A stretch of 64,000 bases of DNA. Origin: Simplicispira sedimenti (GTDB taxonomy: Bacteria; Pseudomonadota; Gammaproteobacteria; Burkholderiales; Burkholderiaceae_C). The translations under genes were made by a program, and so were the position numbers. Each line of letters opens with the position of its first letter. The stretch's first letter is position 1. Of this stretch, positions 43,163 through 51,545 are shown one piece after another. The notes beneath the pieces were generated by a model that saw nothing but the letters and a program-made list of their open reading frames with translations, made no database searches and was not told the DNA's origin. The stretch is from assembly GCF_022760965.1 (NCBI RefSeq), contig NZ_JAKVIJ010000010.1, positions 1 to 64,000 on the forward strand. Direction: 5' to 3'.

Positions 43163-44821
43163 AGCGGGTGCTGCTGGCGGGCCCTGCCCGGCCAGCCTGG
43201 CGATGAACCCCGAGCGCTCCATCAGCGAGCGTGCCTGCTCCTGTGGGTCGTGTACCGTCAGGTGGCCGCCACGCTGGGCCACCGCCTTGAGGATTTGCTC
43301 CAGGCCATCAAGCCCGGTGGTGTCCAGCGCAAACAGGTGGCGCATGTCCAGCCTCACCTGCACACCGTGCGGCGCCGCTTCGATGGCCTGCACCAGAGGG
43401 TCGATCTTGGCGGCCGCGCCAAAGAACAGTGCGCCGTGCAGGCTCCAGCCCAGGCGCGTGCTGGGTGCTTCTGCATCCAGCGGCAAGGGGTCGGCGCGGA
43501 ACAGCGCGCTCATGCGCCGCACGAACAGCACGCAGGCCAGCACCAGGCCGACCTCTACCGCCACCGTCAGGTCGAACACCACGGTCAGGAAGAAGGTGCC
43601 CAGCATCAGCAGCCGGTAGTGGTTGCTGAAATGCCGCAGGCGCCCGAACTCGTGCCACTCGCCCATGTTCCAGGCCACATACAGCAGGATGCCTGCCAGT
43701 ACCGCCAGCGGAATGTGCAGCGCCAGCGGTGCAGCCAGCAACACGATGGCGCACAGCGTTGCCGCATGCACGATGCCCGCGATGGGCGAGGTGGCACCGG
43801 AGCGCAGGTTGGTCACCGTGCGCGCAATGGTGCCCGTGACCGGCATGCCGCCAAAAAACGGCACCACAAAGTTGGCGACGCCCTGCGCCATCAGTTCCTG
43901 GTTGGGGTCGTGCTTGCGGTGGTGTTCACCCGTGCCGAGCTGGTCGGCCACGCGCGCGCACAGCAGCGACTCGATGGCGCCCAGCAGCGCAATGGTCAGC
44001 GTGGGAATCACGAGCTGGCGCACGGTGTCCCATGACAAGGTCGGCAGCTCGATGCTGGGCAGGCTTTGTGGAATGCCGCCAAAGCGTGTGCCAATGGTTT
44101 CCACTGGCATGTTCGTGAAACTCGCTAGTGCGGTAAGCGAGACCAGCGCGACCACCGGAGCGGGAATGCGTGCAAACGAGCGCACGGTCTTGCCATCGGC
44201 CAGGCGCAGCAGCAGCGTGTTGTGCCGCACAAACAGCACGGGCCAGAGAAACAGCCCGCCCAGGCAGGCGCCCGCCAACCCGAGGGCGTAGGGATTGATG
44301 CTGCCGATGTGTTGAGCCAGCACCTGCACCTGCGCCACAAAATCACCCGGCATCTTGGCGATGGACAGGCCCAGCGCGTCTTTCACCTGCGACAGCGCAA
44401 TCAGCACCGCAATGCCGTTGGTGAAGCCAATGACGATGCTCACCGGCACAAAGCGCACCAGGTTGCCCAGCCTAAGCAAGCCCAGCGCAAACAGCAACAG
44501 ACCGGCGCAGGTGGTGGAGATCAGGAGGCCCGCCACACCGTGGCGCTCGACGATGCCATAGACGATCACGATGAAGGCCCCGGCGGGCCCGCCGATCTGC
44601 ACGTTGGTGCCACCCAGCAGCGAGACGAGAAAGCCCCCGATGATGGCGGTCCACAGCCCGGCCTCGGGCTTGAGCCCGCTGGCGATGGCAAAGGCCATGG
44701 CCAGCGGCAACGCCACGATGCCCACGGTGATGCCCGCGCCCATGTCGGCAAACCAGCGGGCACGTGTGTAGCCCTTGAGGGCATCCAGAATGCGTGGGCG
44801 GAAGGCGAACGAGACAGACAT
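43130..44821 (-). CDS. SulP-family anion permease with STAS domain
   Basis: This 563-aa inner-membrane transporter has about 12-14 helices followed by a cytoplasmic STAS domain (VQVRLDMRHLFALDTTGLDGLEQILK). SulP features include GIVALPLAMAFAIASGL, NVQIGGPAGAFIVIVYGIV and FGGMPVTGTIARTVTNLRSGATSPIAGIVHA. Substrates in the family are sulfate, bicarbonate or dicarboxylates; the context does not decide. The ATG at 44821 was preferred to one eight codons upstream because the sequence MSVSFAFRPRILDALKGY starts the conserved part. It is convergent with the chemoreceptor. Confidence 0.9.
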   Translation of the reverse strand: MSVSFAFRPRILDALKGYTRARWFADMGAGITVGIVALPLAMAFAIASGLKPEAGLWTAIIGGFLVSLLGGTNVQIGGPAGAFIVIVYGIVERHGVAGLLISTTCAGLLLFALGLLRLGNLVRFVPVSIVIGFTNGIAVLIALSQVKDALGLSIAKMPGDFVAQVQVLAQHIGSINPYALGLAGACLGGLFLWPVLFVRHNTLLLRLADGKTVRSFARIPAPVVALVSLTALASFTNMPVETIGTRFGGIPQSLPSIELPTLSWDTVRQLVIPTLTIALLGAIESLLCARVADQLGTGEHHRKHDPNQELMAQGVANFVVPFFGGMPVTGTIARTVTNLRSGATSPIAGIVHAATLCAIVLLAAPLALHIPLAVLAGILLYVAWNMGEWHEFGRLRHFSNHYRLLMLGTFFLTVVFDLTVAVEVGLVLACVLFVRRMSALFRADPLPLDAEAPSTRLGWSLHGALFFGAAAKIDPLVQAIEAAPHGVQVRLDMRHLFALDTTGLDGLEQILKAVAQRGGHLTVHDPQEQARSLMERSGFIARLAGQGPPAAPASGQEPLSGTA

Positions 44822-45051
44822 GCAGACAACTCCAGACCGGTGCAACCAGGGATCGAGGCGATCAGTGCAACGGTGCTGGCGGGCTGCAGGGGCAGTGGTC
44901 GTGCGTGCGGATCGTGCGCTGGGGGGCTGGATGGTTCATTCGGCACCCCAGTGTAGGCCGCGCGTGCGGCGCTGCAATTGCCGTAAGTCCGTAGCCCGGC
45001 TAGGCCGGGTTGTCAGCCAGTGGCAAGCCGTGTGTGTTCGGCTCGCTGAAG

Positions 45052-47133
45052 TCAGCGCACGCGCATGCCAGGCTGGGCGCCGGGCCACGGGTTCAGCACA
45101 TAGATGCCGGGGTTCGTCTTCTCGTCCGCATGGCTGCCCGCCAGCACCATGCCCTCGGACACGCCGAACTTCATCTTGCGCGGGGCCAGGTTGGCCACCA
45201 CTACGGTCAGCTTGCCCACCAGGTCGGCGGGCTGGTAGCTGCTGGCGATGCCGCTGAAGACGTTGCGCGTGCGGCCCTCGCCCACGTCGAGTGTGAGGCG
45301 CAGCAGTTTGGTGGAACCTTCCACGGCCTCGCAGTTGACGATCTGCGCGATGCGCAGGTCGATCTTGGCGAAGTCGTCGATGGTGATGGTGGGGGCCAGT
45401 TCCTCGCCGCCGGGTGCTACGGTTTCGGTAGCTGCTGGCGCTTGTACCGTCTGGGCTGGGGGCTCGAACAATGCTTCAAGCTGCTTCACGTCCACGCGCT
45501 GCATCAGGTGCTTGTATTCGCCGATCCCATGGCCCTTGCCGAGCGCGGTCTGCGCGTCGGCGAAGGTGAAGGGCTGGACCTTCAGGAAGGCCTCGACCTG
45601 CGCGGCCAGCGCCGGCAACACGGGCTTGAGCAGGATGGTGAGCAGGCGGAAGGCCTCGATGCAGGTGGTGCACACGTCCTGCAGGCGGCCTTCCATGCCC
45701 TCCTGCTTGGCCAGCTCCCAGGGCTTGTTCTGGTCCACGTAGGCGTTCACGCGATCGGTCAGCAGCATGGTCTCGCGCAGGGCCTTGCCGTACTCGCGCT
45801 CGGCCATCAGCTCGATGATGGTGGGCGCCACGGTGCGCAGGTGCTCCAGCAGCGCATCGCCGTCGGCCGAGACTTCGCCGAGCTGGCCGCCGAAGCGCTT
45901 GCTGATGAAGCCGGCCGCACGGCTGGCGATGTTGACGTACTTGCCGATCAGGTCGCTGTTGACGCGCAGCATGAAGTCTTCGGCGTTGAAGTCGATGTCT
46001 TCGTTGCGGCTGCTCAGCTTGGTGGCCAGGTAGTAGCGCAGCCACTCGGCGTTCATGCCCAGGCCCAGGTACTTGAGCGGGTCCAGGCCGGTGCCGCGGC
46101 TCTTGCTCATCTTCTCGCCGTTGTTCACCGTGAGGAAGCCGTGCACGAACACCGAATCGGGCACCTTGCGGCCGCTGAACTTCAGCGTGGCGGGCCAGAA
46201 CAGCGTGTGGAACGTGACGATGTCCTTGCCGATGAAGTGGTACTGCTCCAGCTGCGGGTCGGCCATGTAGGCCTCGTAGTCCTGGCCGCGCTTGTCCAGC
46301 AGGTTCTTCAGCGAGGCGAGATACCCGATGGGCGCGTCGAGCCACACATAGAAATACTTTCCCGGCGCGTCGGGGATCTCGATGCCGAAGTAGGGCGCGT
46401 CGCGTGAAATGTCCCAGTCGCCCAGGCCCTCGCTGGTGCTGCCGTCGGGGTTGGTGCGCACGGTGAACCATTCGCGCACCTTGTTCGCCACCTCGCTCTG
46501 CAGGCGGCCGTCCTGCGTCCAGTCTTCCAGGAAGGCCACGCAGCGCGGGTCCGACAGCTTGAAGAAGAAGTGCTCCGAGTGCTTGAGCACCGGCTTGGCG
46601 CCCGAGAGGGCCGAATAGGGGTTGATGAGGTCGGTGGGCGCATAGACGGCGCCGCAGACCTCGCAGTTGTCGCCGTACTGGTCCTTGGCGTGGCACTTGG
46701 GGCACTCGCCCTTGATGAAGCGGTCGGGCAGGAACATGTTCTTCTCGGGGTCGAAGAACTGCTCGATGGTGCGCGTCTCGATCAGGCCGTTGGCCTTGAG
46801 GTCCAGGTAGATCTGCTGCGCGAGCTGGTGGTTCTCGGGCGCGTCGGTGCTGTGCCAGTTGTCGAACTGGATGTGGAAACCGTCGAGGTACTGCTGGCGC
46901 CCGGCGGCGATGTCGGCCACGAACTGCTGCGGCGTCTTGCCAGCCTTCTCGGCGGCGATCATGATAGGCGCGCCGTGCGTGTCGTCGGCGCCGACGAAGT
47001 TCACCTCGTTGCCCAGCAGCCGCTGCGTGCGCACCCAGATGTCGGCCTGGATGTATTCCATGATGTGGCCGATGTGGAAGTTGCCGTTGGCGTAGGGCAG
47101 GGCGGTGGTGACGAAGAGTTTGCGTGCGGGCAT
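45052..47133 (-). CDS. metG: Methionine-tRNA ligase
   Basis: This 693-aa synthetase has the HIGH motif in NFHIGHIMEYIQ, the KMSKS loop in NNGEKMSKSRGTG, and a zinc knuckle with four Cys (CPKCHAKDQYGDNCEVC). A C-terminal tRNA-binding EMAP-like domain starts near TIDDFAKIDLRIAQI. The linker before that domain (EPPAQTVQAPAATETVAPGGEE) coincides with sequence resembling the GCTAT repeat. The ATG at 47133 gives MPARKLFVTTALPYANG, the normal start. It is divergent from the SMP-30-like gene. Confidence 0.98.
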   Translation of the reverse strand: MPARKLFVTTALPYANGNFHIGHIMEYIQADIWVRTQRLLGNEVNFVGADDTHGAPIMIAAEKAGKTPQQFVADIAAGRQQYLDGFHIQFDNWHSTDAPENHQLAQQIYLDLKANGLIETRTIEQFFDPEKNMFLPDRFIKGECPKCHAKDQYGDNCEVCGAVYAPTDLINPYSALSGAKPVLKHSEHFFFKLSDPRCVAFLEDWTQDGRLQSEVANKVREWFTVRTNPDGSTSEGLGDWDISRDAPYFGIEIPDAPGKYFYVWLDAPIGYLASLKNLLDKRGQDYEAYMADPQLEQYHFIGKDIVTFHTLFWPATLKFSGRKVPDSVFVHGFLTVNNGEKMSKSRGTGLDPLKYLGLGMNAEWLRYYLATKLSSRNEDIDFNAEDFMLRVNSDLIGKYVNIASRAAGFISKRFGGQLGEVSADGDALLEHLRTVAPTIIELMAEREYGKALRETMLLTDRVNAYVDQNKPWELAKQEGMEGRLQDVCTTCIEAFRLLTILLKPVLPALAAQVEAFLKVQPFTFADAQTALGKGHGIGEYKHLMQRVDVKQLEALFEPPAQTVQAPAATETVAPGGEELAPTITIDDFAKIDLRIAQIVNCEAVEGSTKLLRLTLDVGEGRTRNVFSGIASSYQPADLVGKLTVVVANLAPRKMKFGVSEGMVLAGSHADEKTNPGIYVLNPWPGAQPGMRVR
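45416..45470 (+). repeat. Possible GCTAT repeat inside metG, copy 7
   Basis: GCTACggtttcgGTAGCTGCTgGCGCTTgtACcGtctGGGCTGGGgGCtC resembles the repeat in order and spacing of its boxes but is degenerate. It is translated antisense as the linker between the anticodon-binding and tRNA-binding domains of MetG. Confidence 0.45.
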
Positions 47134-47276
47134 GGAGCGGCTCTCAAAAGCGGATTCGCCTTTTTTGGCGGAGCCTGTAATTTTACGGGTCCGTCGCCCA
47201 GGCGTCAGCGCTGGCTGGGCAAGGGCTGGCAGCCCTGGGCACAATGCGCGCCAGAAACACCCTGGAGGAGACGCGC

Positions 47277-48380
47277 ATGTTCAAGAAGCTGTTCATCGGC
47301 CTGGGAGCCGTGGTAGTGGCCGGCCTGGCCTATCTGCTGGCCTGGCCCGTGCCCATCGCCCCCGTGGCCTGGCAGGCCCCGCCCGCGCCGGGCTACCAAG
47401 GGCCGCACGCACCCAACCAGCGCCTGGCGAACCTGCAGATGATCGACCTGCGCGGCGAGATCGGCCCCGAGCACATCGCCATCGGCAAGGACGGCAAGCT
47501 CTACACCACGGTGCTCAGCGGCAACATCCTGCGCATGAGCCCGGACGGCTCGGCGCAGGAGGTCTTCATCAACACCGGCGGCCGGGTGCTGGGCTTCGAT
47601 TTCGACGCGGCCGGGAACCTCATCGCGGCCGATGCCGTCAAGGGCCTGCTGTCGGTTTCGCCGCAGGGCCAGGTGCAGGTGCTGGCCGACCGCATCGGCG
47701 ACGATCCGATCCGTTACGCCGACGGCGTGGTGGTGGCCAGGAACGGCAAGATCTACCTCAGCGACGCCTCCACCCGCTTCGCGCCCAAGGACTGGGGCGG
47801 CACCTTCGAGGCCAGCGTGCTCGACATCCTGGAGCAGTCCGCCACCGGCCGCGTGCTGGAGTACGACCCCGCCAGCCGCGCCGTGCGCGTGGTGGCCAGG
47901 GGCCTGAGCTTCGCCAACGGCGTGGCGCTGAGCAGCGACGAGCAGCACCTGTTCGTCAACGAAACCGGCAAGTACCGCGTCTGGAAAATCGCCGTGGGCG
48001 CGCAGGATCTCGACATCGCCCAGGGTGGGAATGCACAGGCCCAGGTGCTGCTGGACAACCTGCCCGGCTACCCCGACAACCTGATGCGCGGGCTGGACGG
48101 CAAGATCTGGCTGGGCTTCGCCAAGCCGCGCAACCCCACCATCGACGGCATGGCCGGCAAGCCCTGGCTGCGCGCGCTGACGTTGCGCCTGCCGCGCGCG
48201 CTGTGGCCCATCCCCAAGGCCTACGGTCATGTGATCGCCTTCACCGAGGACGGCAAAGTCGTGGCCGACCTGCAGGATCCCACGGGCGCCTACCCCGAAA
48301 CCACCGCCATCACCGAAACGCCCGAGCGCCTGTACGTGCAGAGCTTGCACGCCAAGGGTTTAGGTTGGTTGAAGAAGTGA
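47277..48380 (+). CDS. SMP-30/strictosidine-synthase-like beta-propeller protein
   Basis: This 367-aa protein has an N-terminal membrane anchor (FIGLGAVVVAGLAYLLAW) and then a six-bladed beta-propeller of the SMP-30/strictosidine synthase/APMAP kind. The conserved segments are RYADGVVVARNGKIYLSDAS, GLSFANGVALS and GYPDNLMRG, which carry the metal-site residues of the family. Relatives include lactonases and esterases; the substrate is not known. GGAGGAG (47263-47269) fixes the ATG at 47277. It is divergent from metG. Confidence 0.8.
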   Translation: MFKKLFIGLGAVVVAGLAYLLAWPVPIAPVAWQAPPAPGYQGPHAPNQRLANLQMIDLRGEIGPEHIAIGKDGKLYTTVLSGNILRMSPDGSAQEVFINTGGRVLGFDFDAAGNLIAADAVKGLLSVSPQGQVQVLADRIGDDPIRYADGVVVARNGKIYLSDASTRFAPKDWGGTFEASVLDILEQSATGRVLEYDPASRAVRVVARGLSFANGVALSSDEQHLFVNETGKYRVWKIAVGAQDLDIAQGGNAQAQVLLDNLPGYPDNLMRGLDGKIWLGFAKPRNPTIDGMAGKPWLRALTLRLPRALWPIPKAYGHVIAFTEDGKVVADLQDPTGAYPETTAITETPERLYVQSLHAKGLGWLKK

Positions 48381-48407
48381 GCGCGTGCCTGGGTCGCTGC
48401 GCCCAGG

Positions 48408-49682
48408 TCAGGCCTTGGGGCGCTGGGGCAGCTCGGCGCCCGTGTCCGTCCAGCCAAAGAAGCGGCACACGGCTGCGCGCTGCGCCAGCGTGTCGGCCCG
48501 GCCCAGGGCCATGAGGTCGCGCGTGTAGTTCTGCTCGAACAGCAGGTAGCTGGCCAGCGCGGCGCTGCGCACGTCCTGGCTTTTCGACGACACCCCCAGA
48601 GCCCCCAGCATGGTGCGCACGGGGGTGGGCAGGTCGGCCACATGGCGCGCGGCCACGGCGTCCAGGCGCTCCGACGGCGCGATCACCAGCAGCTCGATGG
48701 GCCGCAGGCTGCTGCGCGCGCGCGCCTCGGGCGGGATCAGCGAGATCGTCTGGTTGATGCGCTGCATGCGCTCCACGTCCACCCACAGCGCGTCGAGGAA
48801 GATGTTCGACAGCGCGTGGCCGGCGATCTGCGCCAGCGAGGGGTAGCCGGTGGAGAGCGCCGCCGTCACGTCGCCCTTGGGCTCGTGCATGCGGCCTGCG
48901 CCCACCACCAGCACGCGCTCGGCGCCCAGGTGGATGGCCGGCGCGATGGGGGCCGACTGGCGCATGGAGCCGTCGCCGAAGTATTCGGTGTGGCCTTCGA
49001 TGTCGATCGCCGTGGCCGGGAACACGAAGGGAATGGCCGCCGAAGCCAGCAGGTGCTCGTGCGTGATGCGGTCGCGCACGGCGCGGCGCTGCGAGCGCAC
49101 CCAGGGGTCCTGGCGCTCCCCGGCCTCAAAGAAGGTCACGTGCTCGCCCGAGCTGTAGCTCGATGCGGTGACGGCCAGCGCCTGCAGGTGGCCCTGGCGG
49201 ATCAGTCGCGGCAGGCGCACCAGCGGCACCATCTTGACGAGCAGATGTGCCAGCGGATCGTTGTCCAGCAATGAGCGCGGGCGCATGCGGCGCCAGCGCG
49301 CCAGCACCCAGCCCAGCGACAGCAGCGTGAGCCAGCGCGCGCCACTGCGCATCACGCTGATGGAGTCGGCACGGTACACGTTGTGTGCGTGGAAGTTGCT
49401 CCACACGCGCGCGATGCGGCGCACCGCGCGGTCGAACTGGTCGGCGCCGCAGGCCAGCGCGGCGGCGTTGATGGCGCCAGCCGAGGTGCCTGTGACGATG
49501 GGGAAGGGGTTGGGCTCCTTGCCTGCACCGCAGGCCAGGCGCAGATCAGCGATGGCTTCGAGCACGCCCACCTGATAGGCAGCACGTGCGCCGCCGCCGG
49601 TCAGCAGCAGCCCGGTGCGTGGTGCGGATGGGTCGGTGGGTGGCAGCGGCATGGTGGGGCAGGCAGGTACACGCGACTCCAT
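48408..49682 (-). CDS. Patatin-like phospholipase
   Basis: This 424-aa acyl hydrolase has the oxyanion loop GGGARAAYQVG (29-39), the nucleophile elbow GTSAG with S67, and the Asp of the Ser-Asp dyad in YFGDGSMRQSAP. A C-terminal DUF3336-like extension follows. No signal peptide is seen, so the protein is cytoplasmic or peripheral. The start is the ATG at 49682; an ATG ten codons later is possible. The stop is 28 nt from the convergent SMP-30-like gene. Confidence 0.88.
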   Translation of the reverse strand: MESRVPACPTMPLPPTDPSAPRTGLLLTGGGARAAYQVGVLEAIADLRLACGAGKEPNPFPIVTGTSAGAINAAALACGADQFDRAVRRIARVWSNFHAHNVYRADSISVMRSGARWLTLLSLGWVLARWRRMRPRSLLDNDPLAHLLVKMVPLVRLPRLIRQGHLQALAVTASSYSSGEHVTFFEAGERQDPWVRSQRRAVRDRITHEHLLASAAIPFVFPATAIDIEGHTEYFGDGSMRQSAPIAPAIHLGAERVLVVGAGRMHEPKGDVTAALSTGYPSLAQIAGHALSNIFLDALWVDVERMQRINQTISLIPPEARARSSLRPIELLVIAPSERLDAVAARHVADLPTPVRTMLGALGVSSKSQDVRSAALASYLLFEQNYTRDLMALGRADTLAQRAAVCRFFGWTDTGAELPQRPKA

Positions 49683-49766
49683 GGACGGAGCCTGTCCCGA
49701 GTGTGCGTGAGGGCGCGGGCCCCCGGTCTTGGGGAAACCCCATGGACGTTGCGCGGATGCCGCAGA

Positions 49767-50345
49767 TCAGCGCGCCGCGAGCAGCAGACCGGCCAGCGCG
49801 TCGCCCTGCACCACGGTGATGCCATGGTCGCGCGCGAAAAGGCGGGCGTTGTCGCTCAGGCTGCCCTGGGCCAGCAGGTACAGGCCGCCCTGGGCGCCGC
49901 GCGCCTGCATGGCGGCGTGCAGCTCGCGCAGCGGCTCCACGCCGTGGTTGGCAGCCTTCCAGCGCCGGGCACTGGCCAGCAGCGTCTGCCCGCCCTTGGT
50001 CAGCACGAAGTCGGCTGCGCCGCCTGCGGCAAGGCGTTCCACACCATGGCCGTCGGCACGCCACGCGGCCTCCAGCGCATCGGCAAATGCGCGCCAGGGC
50101 CAGGTCTGCAATTGGGCGTGCATGGCGGCCACGCGCGCGGCGCTGGGCGCGCGCCACTGGCGCCAGGCGGCCATGCAGCCGACCACAAAAAACGGGAAGG
50201 TGCCCAGTGCACCGGCCCACGCATAGTCACGCGGCAGCAAGGCTACCGCAGCCAAGGAGAGCACGCCCACCAGCGCAAAGCTGATCCACCACGGCGAGCG
50301 CAGCAGCACGGCAAACAGCGAGTTGGGCGACATCTTGAACTTCAC
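49767..50345 (-). CDS. Membrane-anchored restriction-endonuclease-like (Mrr-type) protein
   Basis: This 192-aa protein has two adjacent N-terminal membrane helices (about 12-35 and 42-62), then a soluble domain beginning LQTWPWRAFADALEAAWRADGH. The ADFVLTKGGQTLLASARRWKA stretch matches the core of the Mrr-like fold: it keeps the Asp and the Lys near the end, but the usual E/Q-x-K centre reads LLASARRW, so nuclease activity is doubtful. Such proteins are common and their role unknown. It is divergent from apbC. Confidence 0.65.
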   Translation of the reverse strand: MKFKMSPNSLFAVLLRSPWWISFALVGVLSLAAVALLPRDYAWAGALGTFPFFVVGCMAAWRQWRAPSAARVAAMHAQLQTWPWRAFADALEAAWRADGHGVERLAAGGAADFVLTKGGQTLLASARRWKAANHGVEPLRELHAAMQARGAQGGLYLLAQGSLSDNARLFARDHGITVVQGDALAGLLLAAR

Positions 50346-50447
50346 GGGATTCCTTGGGCGGGTCTATTGGGCGGGGCCGCATTGTCATGCAGGCAGTGGG
50401 GTCGCGGGGCGCTTGGATAGACTACCGCACCCACAGGAGTACATCGG

Positions 50448-51539
50448 ATGGCTATCAATGAACAAGGGCTCATGGCGGCCCTGGGCGCCGTGCAGGACCC
50501 CGGTACCGGCAAGGATTTTGTCAGCACGCGTGCCTTGCGCGATCTGCGCATCGACGGCGACGCAGTGTCTTTTCAGGTGGAGCTGGGCTACCCTGCACGC
50601 AGCCAGGAGCCCGCGCTGCGCGCCAGCCTGGAAGCGGCGGCACGCTCGGTCGAGGGCGTTCGCAGCGTGCAAGTCGAGGTGGTCACCAAGGTGGTGGCCC
50701 ATGCGGTGCAACGCGGCGTGCAGCTCTTGCCCGGTGTGAAGAACATCGTGGCCGTGGCCTCGGGCAAGGGCGGGGTGGGCAAGAGCACCACCGCCGCGAA
50801 TCTGGCGCTGGCTCTGGCCGCCGAAGGCGCGACCGTGGGCTTGCTGGACGCCGATATCTACGGCCCCAGCCAGCCCATGATGATGGGCATTGACCGCAGG
50901 CCCGACAGCCTGGACGGCAAGACCATGGAGCCGCTGGTCAACCATGGTGTGCAGGTCATGTCCATCGGCTTTCTCGTGAACCCGGACCAGGCCATGATCT
51001 GGCGCGGCCCCATGGCGACGCAGGCGCTGGAACAACTGCTGCGCCAGACCCACTGGAAGGACGTGGACTACCTGGTGGTGGACATGCCGCCCGGTACGGG
51101 CGATATCCAGCTCACCCTGAGTCAGCGCGTGCCCATTACCGGCGCGGTGATCGTGACCACGCCGCAGGACATTGCACTGCTGGATGCACGCAAGGGCATC
51201 ACGATGTTCGAGAAGGTGGGTGTGCCCATTCTGGGCTTGGTGGAAAACATGGCCGTGCATGTGTGCTCGAACTGCGGGCACGCAGAGCACATCTTTGGCG
51301 AGGGCGGCGGGCGGCGCCTGGCGCAGGAGCTGGGCATGCACTACCTGGGAGCGCTGCCGCTGGATCTGAAGATCCGCCAGCAGGCCGACAGTGGCCAGCC
51401 GACCGTGGTGGCCGATCCGCAGAGCGAGGCGGCGGGCATCTACCGCCAGGTGGCGCGCGATGTGGCAGCCCGCATTGCCTTGCAGTCCAAGGATTTCTCA
51501 GCCAAGTTTCCGACCATCACGGTGAGCAAGAACACCTGA
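50448..51539 (+). CDS. apbC: Iron-sulfur cluster carrier protein ApbC (Mrp)
   Basis: This 363-aa cytoplasmic P-loop ATPase carries and inserts 4Fe-4S clusters. An N-terminal MIP18-like domain (residues 1-95) is followed by the deviant Walker A GKGGVGKS (106-113), DADIYGPSQP, VVDMPPGTGDIQLTL and the cluster-binding CSNC motif in HVCSNCGHAEHIFG. The length is normal. It is divergent from the Mrr-like gene and convergent with the GGDEF gene, 6 nt away. Confidence 0.95.
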   Translation: MAINEQGLMAALGAVQDPGTGKDFVSTRALRDLRIDGDAVSFQVELGYPARSQEPALRASLEAAARSVEGVRSVQVEVVTKVVAHAVQRGVQLLPGVKNIVAVASGKGGVGKSTTAANLALALAAEGATVGLLDADIYGPSQPMMMGIDRRPDSLDGKTMEPLVNHGVQVMSIGFLVNPDQAMIWRGPMATQALEQLLRQTHWKDVDYLVVDMPPGTGDIQLTLSQRVPITGAVIVTTPQDIALLDARKGITMFEKVGVPILGLVENMAVHVCSNCGHAEHIFGEGGGRRLAQELGMHYLGALPLDLKIRQQADSGQPTVVADPQSEAAGIYRQVARDVAARIALQSKDFSAKFPTITVSKNT

Positions 51540-51545
51540 CGCGTT

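Noticed and set aside
44995..45009. CCCGGC-TAG-GCCGGG hairpin after metG as a terminator
   Set aside because: The stem is clean but there is no T-run on the minus strand, so it could not be called with confidence.
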